A stretch of 64,000 nucleotides of DNA, taken from the NCBI RefSeq assembly GCF_003014615.1, contig NZ_PYGI01000016.1, forward strand, positions 45,829-109,828, in the 5' to 3' direction. The position numbers and the translations under genes are program-made. Under the pieces are notes generated by a model that searched no databases, had not been told where the DNA came from, and was given only the letters and a program-made list of their open reading frames with translations. This document shows positions 48,258 to 58,472 of this stretch, one piece after another; within the stretch, counting starts at the first letter, position 1; each line of letters opens with the position of its first letter. Source of the stretch: Marinobacterium halophilum (lineage in GTDB: Bacteria > Pseudomonadota > Gammaproteobacteria > Pseudomonadales > Balneatricaceae).

Positions 48258-50066
48258 ATGATAGCCAGCGTGAATACTACGTTTTTCGATCTGTTGTGGC
48301 AGCTCAAGCAGGAGCTTGAACTGAATGGCGCAGAAACGATCGACCTGCCGACCTTTATCGATGACCCCCAATACCGTCGCCGCATTCTGCAGGCTGCGGA
48401 TATCAAGGCATTGAATCCGGCTTATCGCCAGATTCTGCCGGAACTGCTCGACAGTCAGCCTTTGAACATTACCCGACAGGTTCGCCGAGTACCGACGGTG
48501 AAGACACTGCACAGTGGCGGGCCGGTGCATACCGTGGAAAGCGGGCGCAAGGGACCGGGGTTCATGACCGGTCTGCTGATCGTGATGGTGCTGTTGGCGG
48601 GCGTCGCAGGGCTGGTGGAATTTACCGGTGACAAGGTGGTATCCGACCTGATCAGTACTGCAGGCATCAACCGTGGGCAGGACACTGCCCCGGTGGAGGC
48701 GGTAACCGCCGCCGCGACGGCGGCCGTAGCAGCGGGCGCATCGCGGGCTCCGGCTGCAGCCAGTGCTGAAGCGGTGGAAACCCTGTTCCGTCTGCATGGC
48801 TCCAATACCATCGGCGAGTCGTTGGCACCGGAGCTGCTGAAAGCGTTCTGGCAGCAGCAGGGCGCGCGGAATGTGCGGGTTGAACAGCAGGACATTGAGG
48901 TTGAGCGTGACGTACTGTTTTCGCTGCCGGGCAAGACGGCCCTGCAGCGGATTGAGCTCAAGGCCCATGGTTCCAGTACCGGCTTCAAGGGGTTGCTGAG
49001 TCGCGACGCCGACCTGGCGATGGCGTCACGCCGGATCAAGGATGCCGAGAAAACCCGCCTCGCACCGCTGTATGGCGACCTGAGCAGCGTCCGGACCGAG
49101 CATGTTGTGGGTATGGATGGTCTGGCCATCATCGTGCATCCGCGCAATCCGCTCGGCAGTGTAAATACGGCGCAATTGGCCAAGCTGTTCTCCGGCGAGA
49201 TCAGCAACTGGCAGCAACTGGGCGGCCCGAATCAGCCGGTCCGGCTTTACAGTCGAGATGAAAACTCCGGTACCTGGGATTCCTTCAACAGCATGGTATT
49301 GAAAAAGCATGGGGTTGCGTTGTCGGCACAGGCCCGACGTTTCGAATCCAGCATGGAGTTGTCGGACCGGGTCAGTCAGGAACCCGGTGCCATCGGCTTT
49401 ATCGGTCTGCCCTATGTGCTGCGGGCCAAGGCGCTGGCGGTTGCGGATGAAGCGGGGGCCTTGCCGGTCTTTCCCACGACCTTTACCGTTTCCACCGAGG
49501 ACTACCCGCTGACCCGGCGTTTGTACATGTATGAACCGATGACGCTGGCCCTGAACAGCCCGGCCCACCAGTTCATCAATTTTGTCACTTCGGAAGAGGG
49601 ACAGGAAGTTGTGCGCAAGAGCGGCTTCATCTCGCAGAACATCCAGCGCATTCAGCCGGTGTTGAGTCCTGAATTACCGGCTGAATATATCGCACTGACC
49701 CAGGGCGGGAGTCGCTTGTCACTGAATTTCCGTTTCAACAGTGGCACTTTCGATCTGGATAACAAGGCCCAGCGTGACCTGGAGCGCGTCATCCGCTTTT
49801 TTGAAAAGAACCCGGGCCAGCGGGCCGTGTTGATCGGTTTTTCCGACAGCACCGGCAGTGCCGGGCACAACCGCAAACTGTCGCAGCAGCGGGCCGGGAT
49901 TGTGCGTGATCAGCTGCTGGCGCGGGGCATCAATGTGGCTGAAGTCCACGGTTTGGGCGAGTTGGCACCGGTTGCCTCCAATGCCTCGGCGACCGGGCGC
50001 GAACGCAATCGCCGGGTGGAAGTCTGGGTACGGGACCGCACACGTGCTCCGGCTCCGGCCAGTTAA
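48258..50066 (+). CDS. PstS-like phosphate-binding domain fused to OmpA C-terminal domain
   Basis: 602 residues from ATG 48258; GTG 48270 is an alternative and neither has an ideal binding site. Layout: an N-terminal cytoplasmic segment (~1-100, WQLKQELELNGAETIDLP), one TM helix (~102-122), an Ala-rich spacer, a PBP-like domain (~175-455) with LFRLHGSNTIGESL, GSSTGFKGL and RDENSGTWDSF typical of PstS-type binding folds, and an OmpA-like peptidoglycan-binding domain (~488-597, LIGFSDSTGSAGHNRKLSQQRA). It would tether a ligand-binding module between inner membrane and cell wall. Ligand unproven. Confidence 0.88.
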   Translation: MIASVNTTFFDLLWQLKQELELNGAETIDLPTFIDDPQYRRRILQAADIKALNPAYRQILPELLDSQPLNITRQVRRVPTVKTLHSGGPVHTVESGRKGPGFMTGLLIVMVLLAGVAGLVEFTGDKVVSDLISTAGINRGQDTAPVEAVTAAATAAVAAGASRAPAAASAEAVETLFRLHGSNTIGESLAPELLKAFWQQQGARNVRVEQQDIEVERDVLFSLPGKTALQRIELKAHGSSTGFKGLLSRDADLAMASRRIKDAEKTRLAPLYGDLSSVRTEHVVGMDGLAIIVHPRNPLGSVNTAQLAKLFSGEISNWQQLGGPNQPVRLYSRDENSGTWDSFNSMVLKKHGVALSAQARRFESSMELSDRVSQEPGAIGFIGLPYVLRAKALAVADEAGALPVFPTTFTVSTEDYPLTRRLYMYEPMTLALNSPAHQFINFVTSEEGQEVVRKSGFISQNIQRIQPVLSPELPAEYIALTQGGSRLSLNFRFNSGTFDLDNKAQRDLERVIRFFEKNPGQRAVLIGFSDSTGSAGHNRKLSQQRAGIVRDQLLARGINVAEVHGLGELAPVASNASATGRERNRRVEVWVRDRTRAPAPAS

Positions 50067-50169
50067 TGACCGGCATTGATCTGTACCCCTTCTGCTTAGC
50101 AAAATCGGTTATATACTGATATCAGATCCGTTGCCGCACACAGTGGCAACGGGAGTGCAGGAGTTGCCG

Positions 50170-50721
50170 ATGAGCAAGCAAGAACAGAACGGGCCACAGC
50201 ATTCCGAGCAGGCCCCCGCCGCGTACGACCGCATACTGGAACGACTGCGCAAGCGTCTGGACCGTGCCGGTGAAGTGAGCTGGGAATATCTGCAGGAGCA
50301 GATTGAGGAAGCGGCCGAAATCGAGCTGGCGGCAGAAGAGATGACCCGTGACGAGGTTGACCTGCTCAAGGCCTACCTGAGGCGGGATCTCAAGCAGCTG
50401 GGCTATTATGCGTATGGGACCGGTGAAGGCGTGGCCGCCTGGTTGCACTTCGATCTGGACATCCTGGAACATAAGCTGAAGCAGAGCCTGCTGGATCTGG
50501 CCGACAAGACCCGAGTGCAGCACGAGCTTCTGCGTGAGCAGCTGGCGCATGCAGAAGATCAGTATCTGGCCGGTGAAGTCAGTGCGCCGGGTACGTTGCG
50601 TTGCCTGCAATGCGGTGAGCAGCAGCAGCTGAAAGCCACCGACCGAATTCAGCCCTGTTCACACTGCGGTGCGGTGGTGTTCGAGCGCATTTCGCTGCCG
50701 TGGGCGCCAGTAGGCGAATAA
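50170..50721 (+). CDS. ybeL: YbeL-type zinc-ribbon protein (DUF1451)
   Basis: 183 residues from ATG 50170 after CAGGAG. A helical acidic N-terminal part is followed by a C-terminal zinc ribbon with two CxxC pairs (LRCLQCGEQQQ and IQPCSHCGAVVFERI). This is the DUF1451/YbeL pattern; E. coli ybeL also lies near leuS. Function unknown. Its last 63 bp overlap the 3' end of lnt on the other strand. Confidence 0.9.
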   Translation: MSKQEQNGPQHSEQAPAAYDRILERLRKRLDRAGEVSWEYLQEQIEEAAEIELAAEEMTRDEVDLLKAYLRRDLKQLGYYAYGTGEGVAAWLHFDLDILEHKLKQSLLDLADKTRVQHELLREQLAHAEDQYLAGEVSAPGTLRCLQCGEQQQLKATDRIQPCSHCGAVVFERISLPWAPVGE

Positions 50722-52185
50722 CAGCAACAGCAGGCACAGCAGCGCGACGGGAATGATGCCGTAGCGCTGCCAAGGGGTCAGGCCCTGCATCGGCACCACG
50801 TCATGACGCAGGCTGGTTTCCTGGTCCACAGGGGCCAGAGTGGCCACCTGCCCGTTGGGGCGGACAAAAGCGGTGAGACCATTATTGGTACCACGGATTA
50901 GCCAGCGGCCGTTCTCCAGCGCGCGCATGCGCGCAAGTTGCAGGTGCTGATCCGGGGCGATGGAGCGGCCGAACCAGGTGTCATTGGAGACCGTCAGCAG
51001 GATGTCACTGTCTTGGGACAGGGTGCGGACCAGTTCCGGGTAAGCGATTTCGTAACAGATGGCCGGAGCGATCCGATGGGTTCCCAGCTGCAGAGGGTCG
51101 ATATCCTGTGTTGGCAGGCTGAAACTGGACATCGGCAGGTTGAAAAAGGCGATCAGGCCACGCAGCTGAGCTTCGAACGGCAGATACTCACCAAAGGGCA
51201 CCAGTCGCTGTTTGTGGTACACATTCTGTCCGGCGGTAAAGACGGCAAGGCTGTTGTGGAAGCGTTGCCCGTGCGGGCTGTCCGGATCGGTTTCGACGTG
51301 AGGAAAGCCGCTGATCAGCGCCGTGCCGCGCGCATCAAGCCGGTCGATGAACGGGGTCAGCAAGGGGGCGGCCCGGTCGAAGATGGCCGGAATGCCGGTT
51401 TCCGGCCAGATAATCAGATCGGCATCGGCCACCGACTCGCTGAGCCTGATCTGATGCTGCAGAATAGCGGCCAGATTGTCTGGCTGCCACTTGGCCAGCT
51501 GCGGGATATTGGGCTGGATCAGAGCGACATCCAGTGTGTTGTTTTGTGGCTGGGTCCAGTGTTGCGGCAGCACCAGGGCAATCAGACCGAGCAGTAGCGC
51601 CGGAACCAGCGCCAACGGCCGGCGGTCGGCCAGTGTGCGGGCAAGGCCCGTGGCCAGCAGCACGCTGATGAGCGACAGCATCCACACCCCGCCCACCGGT
51701 GCCCAGCGTTGCAGCGGGGTATCCAGCCAGGCATAGCCGAGATAAAGCCAGGGGAAGCCGGTCAGCAGCCAGCTGCGCAGCCATTCAAACCCGACCCAGA
51801 GCACCGCAAATACCAGCCAGCGCTGACGTGCAGGCGTGGCCAGCTTGATAAAAAACCAGCCCTGCAGGGCAAACAACAATCCCAGCGCCACCACGAACAG
51901 GCCGGTGAGCAGGCTCGCCAGTGCGACCGAAGCACCGCCGTACTGGTGGATGCTGACATAGACCCAGGACACGCCGGCACCCCAGAAACCGGTGCCAAAG
52001 GCCCAGCCGCTGAAAAATGCGGTGCGGGCGCTTTGCCGACGCTGCAGCCAGTACAGCAGTGCCGGCCCCAGTACGACGAAAGGCAGCAGGTCAAACGGCG
52101 CCAGTGCCAGGGTAATGCTGGCCCCGCCAGCAAGTGCCAGCAGGGCGGATAGCCAGGGTGTTAGAGGGGGGCGAGAAGGCTTCAC
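50659..52185 (-). CDS. lnt: Apolipoprotein N-acyltransferase
   Basis: 508 residues (E. coli Lnt 512). It adds the third acyl chain to lipoproteins at the periplasmic face of the inner membrane. About six TM segments precede the nitrilase-like domain with the Glu-Lys-Cys triad: IIWPETGIPAIF, YHKQRLVPFGEYLPFE and AICYEIAYPELVR. A final TM (GIIPVALLCLLLLLFAYW) closes the protein. It is last in the miaB-ybeZ-ybeY-corC-lnt operon. Confidence 0.97.
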   Translation of the reverse strand: MKPSRPPLTPWLSALLALAGGASITLALAPFDLLPFVVLGPALLYWLQRRQSARTAFFSGWAFGTGFWGAGVSWVYVSIHQYGGASVALASLLTGLFVVALGLLFALQGWFFIKLATPARQRWLVFAVLWVGFEWLRSWLLTGFPWLYLGYAWLDTPLQRWAPVGGVWMLSLISVLLATGLARTLADRRPLALVPALLLGLIALVLPQHWTQPQNNTLDVALIQPNIPQLAKWQPDNLAAILQHQIRLSESVADADLIIWPETGIPAIFDRAAPLLTPFIDRLDARGTALISGFPHVETDPDSPHGQRFHNSLAVFTAGQNVYHKQRLVPFGEYLPFEAQLRGLIAFFNLPMSSFSLPTQDIDPLQLGTHRIAPAICYEIAYPELVRTLSQDSDILLTVSNDTWFGRSIAPDQHLQLARMRALENGRWLIRGTNNGLTAFVRPNGQVATLAPVDQETSLRHDVVPMQGLTPWQRYGIIPVALLCLLLLLFAYWRPRQRNALEHHRTAV

Positions 52186-52186
52186 G

Positions 52187-53023
52187 TCAGTTGCGGATCA
52201 CTTGCAGCAGGCGCAGTCGACGGTTGTCGGCGGCCAGTACCTTGAAGCTGAAACCCTCAATGTCGATCTGCTCATCCTTGGCGGGTAAATGACCGAAATG
52301 CTGGGTAATGATGCCGCCGATGGTATCGAATTCGTCATCGGAGAAACCGACATCAAAGTAGGCGTTGAAGTCTTCGATCGGGGTCAATGCCTTGACCAGA
52401 AAGCCGTTGTCGTCGAACGGCTTGATGTTGCCGTCATCGTCGTCGGCGTCGTGTTCGTCTTCAATCTCGCCAACAATCTGTTCCAGCACGTCTTCGATAG
52501 TGATCAGTCCGGCGATGCCGCCGTACTCATCGACCACGATGGCCATGTGGTTGCGGGTCCCCCTGAATTCGTTGAGCAGCACATTGAGGCGCTTGCTTTC
52601 GGGGATGAAGGTGGCCTTGCGCAGACATTGGCGAATGTCGAACTGGTCCAGCGTGCCGTCCAGCATGTAGGGCAGCAAATCCTTGGCCAGCAGAATGCCG
52701 AGCACTTCGTCGGGGTTTTCGCCACAGACCGGAAAACGGGAGTGGGCGCTGGAGATGATCACCGGCAGGAATTCGCGCGGTGTCTGGTTGACCTGCACCA
52801 TGGTCATCTGCGAGCGCGGGATCATGGCATCCCGCACCTGCATTTCGGTGACCTGCATCGCGCCCTCGATAATGCTGTGGGCGTCGTTGTCGAGAATACC
52901 GGACTCGTTGGCTTGCAACAGAATCTCGCGTACATCTTCAAGACTGCGGGGTTCGTCCGAGAAGGCCTGGGTCAGTTTCTCCAGCCAGCTCTTTGACGTG
53001 CCGCCCGATCGGTCTTCGCTCAT
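52187..53023 (-). CDS. corC: CorC/YbeX CBS-domain protein
   Basis: 278 residues (E. coli 292). Two CBS domains (MQVTEMQVRDAMIPRSQM; IVVDEYGGIAGLITIEDVLE) and a C-terminal CorC_HlyC transporter-associated domain. It is cytoplasmic, without membrane segments; linked to Mg/Co efflux and, with YbeY/YbeZ, to ribosome quality in other species. It starts 50 bp after ybeY and ends 1 bp before lnt. Confidence 0.95.
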   Translation of the reverse strand: MSEDRSGGTSKSWLEKLTQAFSDEPRSLEDVREILLQANESGILDNDAHSIIEGAMQVTEMQVRDAMIPRSQMTMVQVNQTPREFLPVIISSAHSRFPVCGENPDEVLGILLAKDLLPYMLDGTLDQFDIRQCLRKATFIPESKRLNVLLNEFRGTRNHMAIVVDEYGGIAGLITIEDVLEQIVGEIEDEHDADDDDGNIKPFDDNGFLVKALTPIEDFNAYFDVGFSDDEFDTIGGIITQHFGHLPAKDEQIDIEGFSFKVLAADNRRLRLLQVIRN

Positions 53024-53073
53024 ATAGGTCCTCTAATAGGCATACAGGCTGCCGGTTACACCGGTAGCGGTGG

Positions 53074-53532
53074 TTACTCGGCAACCTGATAGGGATCGGC
53101 TATGTTCAGCTGCGCGAGGAGGGCACGTTCCAGTGCTTCCATCTCCTCGGCTTCGTCGTCATTTATATGATCGAATCCGAGCAGATGCAAGGTTCCGTGT
53201 ACCACCATGTGTGCCCAGTGATGCAGTTCGGCTTTCTGCTGCTCAGTGGCTTCGCGGGCGACGACCTCGGCACAGATCACCAGATCCCCCAGCAGCGAGA
53301 CCGGTACGCCCGGCGGTACGTCGAATGGAAATGACAGCACGTTGGTGGGTGCGTCCTTGCCACGGTACTCGGCGTTCAAGGCCTGGCTTTCGTCCGGATC
53401 GACCACGCGGATACAGACTTCACCGTCCACCTTGCGGTCTTTAAGGACGGCTTCAACCCAGCGGGTGAAGTCTGCTGCGGTGGGCAGGTTAGGGGCTTCG
53501 ATGGCGTACTGGATATCAACGGCGATGCTCAT
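53074..53532 (-). CDS. ybeY: Endoribonuclease YbeY
   Basis: 152 residues (E. coli 155). A single-strand-specific metallo-RNase acting in 16S rRNA 3' maturation and 70S quality control. The zinc site HGTLHLLGFDH (H-x3-H-x5-H pattern) and YRGKDAPTNVLSFPFD are diagnostic. Its start overlaps the ybeZ stop by 4 bp, indicating coupling. Confidence 0.97.
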   Translation of the reverse strand: MSIAVDIQYAIEAPNLPTAADFTRWVEAVLKDRKVDGEVCIRVVDPDESQALNAEYRGKDAPTNVLSFPFDVPPGVPVSLLGDLVICAEVVAREATEQQKAELHHWAHMVVHGTLHLLGFDHINDDEAEEMEALERALLAQLNIADPYQVAE

Positions 53533-54530
53533 TGGGACGGCTCCTGTTCCTGGGCTTTTTCGTAGCGTTCATAGGCCTCGACGATGTGCTGTACCAGTGG
53601 GTGGCGCACAACATCCTTCGAAGTGAAGCGGGTAAAACCGATCTCCTTGACGCCATCAAGCACTTCCATTGCATGCAACAGGCCGGAACGGGTGCCCTTG
53701 GGCAGGTCGATCTGGGTATGGTCGCCGGTAATCACGGCGGTGGAGCCGAAGCCGATACGGGTCAGGAACATTTTCATCTGCTCGCGAGTCGTATTCTGGC
53801 TTTCATCCAGAATCACGAAGGAACCGTTCAGGGTACGACCGCGCATGTAGGCCAGCGGGGCGATTTCGATTACGTTACGCTCGATCAGCTTGGCGACCTT
53901 CTCGAACCCCAGCATTTCGTAAAGGGCATCGTACAGTGGGCGCAGATAGGGGTCGACCTTCTGGCTCAGATCGCCGGGCAGGAACCCCAGTTTCTCGCCG
54001 GCTTCCACGGCCGGGCGGACCAGCAGGATACGGCTGACCTCTTCGCGCTCCAGTGCTTCCACGGCACAGGCCACAGCCAGGTAGGTCTTGCCGGTACCGG
54101 CCGGGCCGATGCCGAAGTTGATGTCGTGGGTGCGGATCTGCTGCACGTAGTCCTGCTGTCTGCCGGCGTGGGGCTTGATCTGCAGTTTGCGGGTGCGGAT
54201 GCTGTAGCGCTTGTCTTCGGCACTTTGCGCCTTGTCGCTGCGCTTGGGTGGCTGTTCCAGGCCGCTGTTGAGCAGCTGCAGGTGAATGCCTTCCGGGCTG
54301 GGTGCATCGCCCTGCAGAGCCTGGCGGTACAGCTGTTCCAGCAGCGCACTCATGGCCCGGGTGCTGTCGGCTTCACCGACCAGCTGGAAGCGGTTGCCAC
54401 GGTTGCGGATTTCGATGCCGGTGCGCTCTTCAAGCAGCTTCAGGTGGGCGTCGAACTGACCGCACAGACTGGACAGGGCGGCCGGGTCGTTGGGTTCCAG
54501 CAGCAGGGTTAGGGCATGTTGAGTGGTCAA
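53529..54530 (-). CDS. ybeZ: PhoH-like ATPase YbeZ
   Basis: 333 residues (E. coli 346). PhoH-family NTPase with an N-terminal KH-like extension, Walker A FGIGPAGTGKTYLAVA and Walker B SFVILDESQNTTREQMK. It works with YbeY in RNA metabolism. The order miaB-ybeZ-ybeY-corC-lnt is conserved in gammaproteobacteria; it lies 22 bp downstream of miaB. Confidence 0.96.
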   Translation of the reverse strand: MTTQHALTLLLEPNDPAALSSLCGQFDAHLKLLEERTGIEIRNRGNRFQLVGEADSTRAMSALLEQLYRQALQGDAPSPEGIHLQLLNSGLEQPPKRSDKAQSAEDKRYSIRTRKLQIKPHAGRQQDYVQQIRTHDINFGIGPAGTGKTYLAVACAVEALEREEVSRILLVRPAVEAGEKLGFLPGDLSQKVDPYLRPLYDALYEMLGFEKVAKLIERNVIEIAPLAYMRGRTLNGSFVILDESQNTTREQMKMFLTRIGFGSTAVITGDHTQIDLPKGTRSGLLHAMEVLDGVKEIGFTRFTSKDVVRHPLVQHIVEAYERYEKAQEQEPSQ

Positions 54531-54552
54531 TGCAGGGGCTCCTTCAGCCGGA

Positions 54553-55896
54553 TCAATGGTCTAGCTCGGAACTGATCAGTTCACCGAGCAACGAGTTGGC
54601 ATAGGCCTGCACGATACGCACATCGGCGAAGTGGCCGATCAGATCGGGATTATCACAGCGGAAGTTGACCACACGGTTGTTTTCGGTGCGGCCGGACAGC
54701 TGGCCCGGATCCTTCTTCGAATAGCCGTTGACCAGAATGCGCTGGGTGCTGTCGACCATACGCCGGCTGATCTGGAATGCCTGGGCGGTGATACGGTCCT
54801 GCAAAATTTTCAGCCGCTGCTTCTTGGTTTCCTCATCGACCGTATCCGGCAGGTCGGCGGCCGGAGTACCCGGACGGCGGCTGTAGATGAAGCTGAACGA
54901 GGCATCGAAACCGATCTCGGCGATCAGGTTCATGGTCGCTTCAAAGTCGGCATCGGTTTCGTTGGGGAAGCCGATGATGAAGTCGGAGGAAAAGCTGATC
55001 TCGGGACGCAGTTTCTTGATGCGACGCAGTTTGGATTTGTATTCGAGTACGGTATGGCCGCGTTTCATCGCCATCAGAATACGGTCGGAACCACTCTGTA
55101 CCGGCAAGTGCAGGTGGCTGACCAGCTCGGGGACTTCGGCGTAGACGTCGATCAGACTGTCGCTGAACTCCACCGGGTGCGAGGTGGTGAAACGGATACG
55201 ATCAATGCCGTCGATGGCGGCGACGCAACGGATCAGCTCGGCCAGATCGGCATGGTCGTTGTCATGGGTCGCGCCTCGGTAAGCGTTGACGTTCTGCCCC
55301 AGCAGATTGACTTCACGCACGCCCTGTTCCGCCAGTTCGACACATTCTGCCAGCACGTCATCCAGCGGTCGGCTGACTTCTTCGCCACGGGTATAGGGCA
55401 CCACACAGAACGTGCAGTATTTGCTGCAGCCTTCCATCACCGAAACGAACGCTTCTGCACCCTCGACCTTCGGGGCCGGCAGATGGTCGAATTTTTCGAT
55501 CTCGGGGAAGCTGATGTCGACGATGCCGACACCGCCATTACGGCTCTCGGTGATCATTTCCGGCAGGCGGTGCAGGGTCTGCGGGCCGAAAATCATGTCG
55601 ACGTAGGGGGCACGGTCGCGGATTGCCTCGCCTTCCTGCGACGCGACGCAGCCGCCAACACCGATCATCAGTCCGGGCTTCTTGTCCTTCAGCTTGCGCC
55701 AGCGGCCCAGCTGATGGAACACCTTCTCCTGCGCCTTTTCACGGATCGAGCAGGTATTCAGCAGCAGGACATCCGCATCATCCGGATTGTCCGTCAACTC
55801 CAGTGCGTGGCTCTCGCCGAGCAGGTCCGCCATGCGGGAGGAGTCGTATTCGTTCATCTGACAGCCATGTGTCTTGATAAACAGCTTTTTAGCCAT
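54553..55896 (-). CDS. miaB: tRNA-2-methylthio-N6-dimethylallyladenosine synthase
   Basis: 447 residues (E. coli 474). A radical-SAM methylthiotransferase acting on i6A37 of tRNA. The N-terminal MTTase domain carries cysteines in [21 protein letters not shown] and [11 protein letters not shown]; the radical-SAM motif is [16 protein letters not shown]; a TRAM domain ends the protein. ATG 55896 follows AGGTG. First gene of the lnt operon. Confidence 0.97.
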   Translation of the reverse strand: MAKKLFIKTHGCQMNEYDSSRMADLLGESHALELTDNPDDADVLLLNTCSIREKAQEKVFHQLGRWRKLKDKKPGLMIGVGGCVASQEGEAIRDRAPYVDMIFGPQTLHRLPEMITESRNGGVGIVDISFPEIEKFDHLPAPKVEGAEAFVSVMEGCSKYCTFCVVPYTRGEEVSRPLDDVLAECVELAEQGVREVNLLGQNVNAYRGATHDNDHADLAELIRCVAAIDGIDRIRFTTSHPVEFSDSLIDVYAEVPELVSHLHLPVQSGSDRILMAMKRGHTVLEYKSKLRRIKKLRPEISFSSDFIIGFPNETDADFEATMNLIAEIGFDASFSFIYSRRPGTPAADLPDTVDEETKKQRLKILQDRITAQAFQISRRMVDSTQRILVNGYSKKDPGQLSGRTENNRVVNFRCDNPDLIGHFADVRIVQAYANSLLGELISSELDH

Positions 55897-56068
55897 GAAT
55901 CACCTGTGTAACCTGTGGGAATAGAACGAGAGCGGGTCTCGAAAGAGGGTCGAAATTATACCGAAGGGGCGCGGGATAAACCATAAACTGGTCAAGTATT
56001 ATCCAGCCGGGTTGTGGCGGCACGTGGCCGGGAACACGTGGAAGGTGTCCCCGACGACAGAGCCGGTG

Positions 56069-56608
56069 TTACTGGGCAGCAGTCTTGATCCCGGTACCGC
56101 CGCAAGCGGCGTTACGCATGTGGCTCTGGTTGAGCAGAGCAAAGTTGTCGACGGTGTGATATTCAACGCTCTGGTCGGCAAAAATCAGCTCGGCACCTTC
56201 GATCTTGAAGCAGCCCAGATTGGGGTGCCGCCATACCTTTTTCCAGACCTTGTTGCCGACCTGCTCGCCTGGCACAAACGGACCGGCTACACGTAACCAC
56301 GCGTTGCGGCGGCCACTCTTTTTCGAGTGTACCGGCTTGCCGCCACGGGTGAAGGCGCTGGTTTTGAACATGACGTATTGCAGCGTCTGCTCGGTACCAT
56401 TGGTAAAGCTGATACTGGCATCACTGTTGCCGGCGGTGTGGTGATCACTGATCAACAGCACCGGCTGGGGCTCCGGCTCAGGAGCGGGCTGGACTACGGG
56501 AGCCGGTTGCTGCTTCTGGGCGCAGGCGGCCAGTAACAGGGTGGTGGCAAGCAGCCCGCCCAGGCGCAGGATGGAGGAGCGACGGGTATTCTGAGTGTGT
56601 TTTAACAT
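56069..56608 (-). CDS. Hypothetical lipoprotein, 179 residues
   Basis: A signal peptide with lipobox (GGLLATTLLLAACAQ) predicts a lipoprotein. A Pro/Glu-rich linker (PAPVVQPAPEPEPQPV) is followed by a compact beta-rich domain containing two cysteines (LGCFKIEG and NAACGGTG). The fold recalls YcfL/DUF1425-like proteins but I cannot confirm it. It is transcribed from its own start, between epmB and miaB on the same strand. Confidence 0.8.
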   Translation of the reverse strand: MLKHTQNTRRSSILRLGGLLATTLLLAACAQKQQPAPVVQPAPEPEPQPVLLISDHHTAGNSDASISFTNGTEQTLQYVMFKTSAFTRGGKPVHSKKSGRRNAWLRVAGPFVPGEQVGNKVWKKVWRHPNLGCFKIEGAELIFADQSVEYHTVDNFALLNQSHMRNAACGGTGIKTAAQ

Positions 56609-56699
56609 GGATATCCAGATCCTTTAATACTGACGTTAGCCGACCGGCGGGCAAGCGCGCAGGGTACTGAGAGCCATCTTAATGCAGCCTGAGCCGTCT

Positions 56700-57713
56700 T
56701 CATACCGGTGCGATGGGCGGCAGCAGCGTTTTCGACGGTCGCCCTGGAATTTCACGCGCCAGACGCGGAACCAGATAGCCCGGCAGTACGGTCTGGAGTT
56801 GGCCGACCAGTCGGCGTGCCTGCTCATCGCTGATGTCAAAGTGTGCGGCACCGGCAACGGCGTCGAGCACGAATAAATAATAGGGCAGGATACCGTCACT
56901 GAACAGGGTTTCGCTGAGTGTTTTTTGTACAGCAACGCTGTCGTTGATGCCCTTGAGCAGGACAGCCTGATTGAACAGGGTAACACCGGCCTGGCGCAGC
57001 GGCTGCAGGCGCTCGCGAACGAGGGCATCTACTTCCTGAGGATGGTTGATGTGCAGGACCAGGGTGCTGCTCATGCGGCTGTCGGCCAGCATGTTAACCA
57101 GTTCGGGAGTCACCCGTTGCGGGATGACTACCGGCAATCGGGAATGGATGCGCAGCCGTTGCAGGTGCGGGATCTGTTCCAGGTCGGCAATCATGCGCAC
57201 CAGGCGGCGGTCGGGCGTTGCCAGCGGGTCGCCACCGGAGAAGATCACTTCGCTGACCTGCTCGTGCGCGCGGATGTAGGCCAGTGCGGCCTGCCACTGT
57301 TCGCCGCCCAGCTGATTATCGCCATAAGGAAAGTGGCGGCGGAAACAGTAGCGGCAGTTGATCGCGCAGGCGCCGGACAGGATCAACAGCACCCGATCCG
57401 TGTATTTGTGGATCAGTCCTTGCGACTTGTTGGCAGCGGCTTCTGCCAGTGGATCGTGGCCGAAGCCCGGCACCTCCAGCAGTTCCTGCTGCAGTGGCAG
57501 GATCTGGCGCAGGAGCGGGTCGTCCTGGTCGCCTTTGCGGATGCGGCTCAGATAGGGGCGCGGAACCTTGAGCGCAAACTGGCGATCGGCCTGCAGTGCG
57601 CCCTGCAGCAAGTCTTGCGGCAGATCCAGTTCGGCCAGAAGTTGAGCCGGGTCGGTGATGGCGTGGCGCAGTTCGGTCTGCCAGTCAGCGGCGGCGGGGT
57701 GCAGCAGATTCAT
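56700..57713 (-). CDS. epmB: EF-P beta-lysylation protein EpmB
   Basis: 337 residues (E. coli 342). A radical-SAM lysine 2,3-aminomutase-type enzyme making (R)-beta-lysine for EF-P. The motif [18 protein letters not shown] (C-x3-C-x2-C) and [14 protein letters not shown] are typical. Unlike true clostridial aminomutases it is short, as EpmB is. It is divergent from efp (138 bp between), and epmA lies just past efp, so the two modifying enzymes flank their substrate. Confidence 0.96.
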   Translation of the reverse strand: MNLLHPAAADWQTELRHAITDPAQLLAELDLPQDLLQGALQADRQFALKVPRPYLSRIRKGDQDDPLLRQILPLQQELLEVPGFGHDPLAEAAANKSQGLIHKYTDRVLLILSGACAINCRYCFRRHFPYGDNQLGGEQWQAALAYIRAHEQVSEVIFSGGDPLATPDRRLVRMIADLEQIPHLQRLRIHSRLPVVIPQRVTPELVNMLADSRMSSTLVLHINHPQEVDALVRERLQPLRQAGVTLFNQAVLLKGINDSVAVQKTLSETLFSDGILPYYLFVLDAVAGAAHFDISDEQARRLVGQLQTVLPGYLVPRLAREIPGRPSKTLLPPIAPV

Positions 57714-57851
57714 CGGAATGGGTCGCTCGGGGGGTGTGCGGATAGATTTGCCTGCATTCTCCTTTGCAGTAGAATGGCTGTCAATTTACGGGCCACCTGT
57801 CCGCTCGACGGTTGCCTGCCTTCGAATATCAGATCGCGGAACTTTCTATTT

Positions 57852-58418
57852 ATGGCTAACTACTCCAGCAACCAGTTCAAAAACGGCATGAAAGTGATGA
57901 TCGATGGCGACCCGTGCAGCATGGTCGATGTTGAATTCGTCAAGCCGGGCAAGGGCCAGGCCTTCACCCGTGTACGTCTGCGTAACCTGCTGACTGGCCG
58001 CATCTGGGAACGTACCTTCAAGTCCAACGAAAGCGTTGAAGGCGCTGACGTGATGGATCTGGACATGGAGTACCTCTACAACGATGGTGAAATGTGGCAC
58101 TTCATGGACCCGAACTCGTTCGAGCAGTTTGCCGCTGACGCCAACGCCGTAGGCGATGCATCCAAATGGCTGAAGGAGCAGGACAAGAGCATCATCACCC
58201 TGTGGAACAATAACCCGATCAGCGTTACGCCGCCGAACTTCGTGGAACTGGAAGTGGTTGAAACCGATCCGGGTCTGAAGGGCGATACTGCACAGGGCGG
58301 CTCCAAGCCGGCGATCCTGAGCACCGGCGCGACCGTACGCGTACCGCTGTTTATCGAACAGGGCGAAATGCTGCGTATTGATACCCGTACCGGTGAGTAC
58401 GTCAGCCGCGCGAACTAA
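57852..58418 (+). CDS. efp: Elongation factor P
   Basis: 188 residues, the E. coli length, from ATG 57852; a longer open frame upstream is antisense to epmB. EF-P relieves ribosome stalling at polyproline stretches. Lys34 in [10 protein letters not shown] is the residue beta-lysylated by EpmA/EpmB. Three beta-barrel domains are complete, ending [14 protein letters not shown] terminator with a TTCG tetraloop follows. Confidence 0.98.
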   Translation: MANYSSNQFKNGMKVMIDGDPCSMVDVEFVKPGKGQAFTRVRLRNLLTGRIWERTFKSNESVEGADVMDLDMEYLYNDGEMWHFMDPNSFEQFAADANAVGDASKWLKEQDKSIITLWNNNPISVTPPNFVELEVVETDPGLKGDTAQGGSKPAILSTGATVRVPLFIEQGEMLRIDTRTGEYVSRAN

Positions 58419-58472
58419 TCGTTCCGCCGCGGAGCCGTAATCCTTACTCGGCATCTGTTATATACGTCCAGA

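Noticed and set aside
54631..55911. 426-residue ORF on the plus strand
   Set aside because: Antisense shadow of miaB.
56012..56296. 94-residue ORF on the plus strand
   Set aside because: Antisense to the 3' half of the lipoprotein at 56069; no binding site.
56925..57851. N-terminal extension of the efp frame
   Set aside because: Antisense to epmB; EF-P starts at 57852 with the family N-terminus and exact length.
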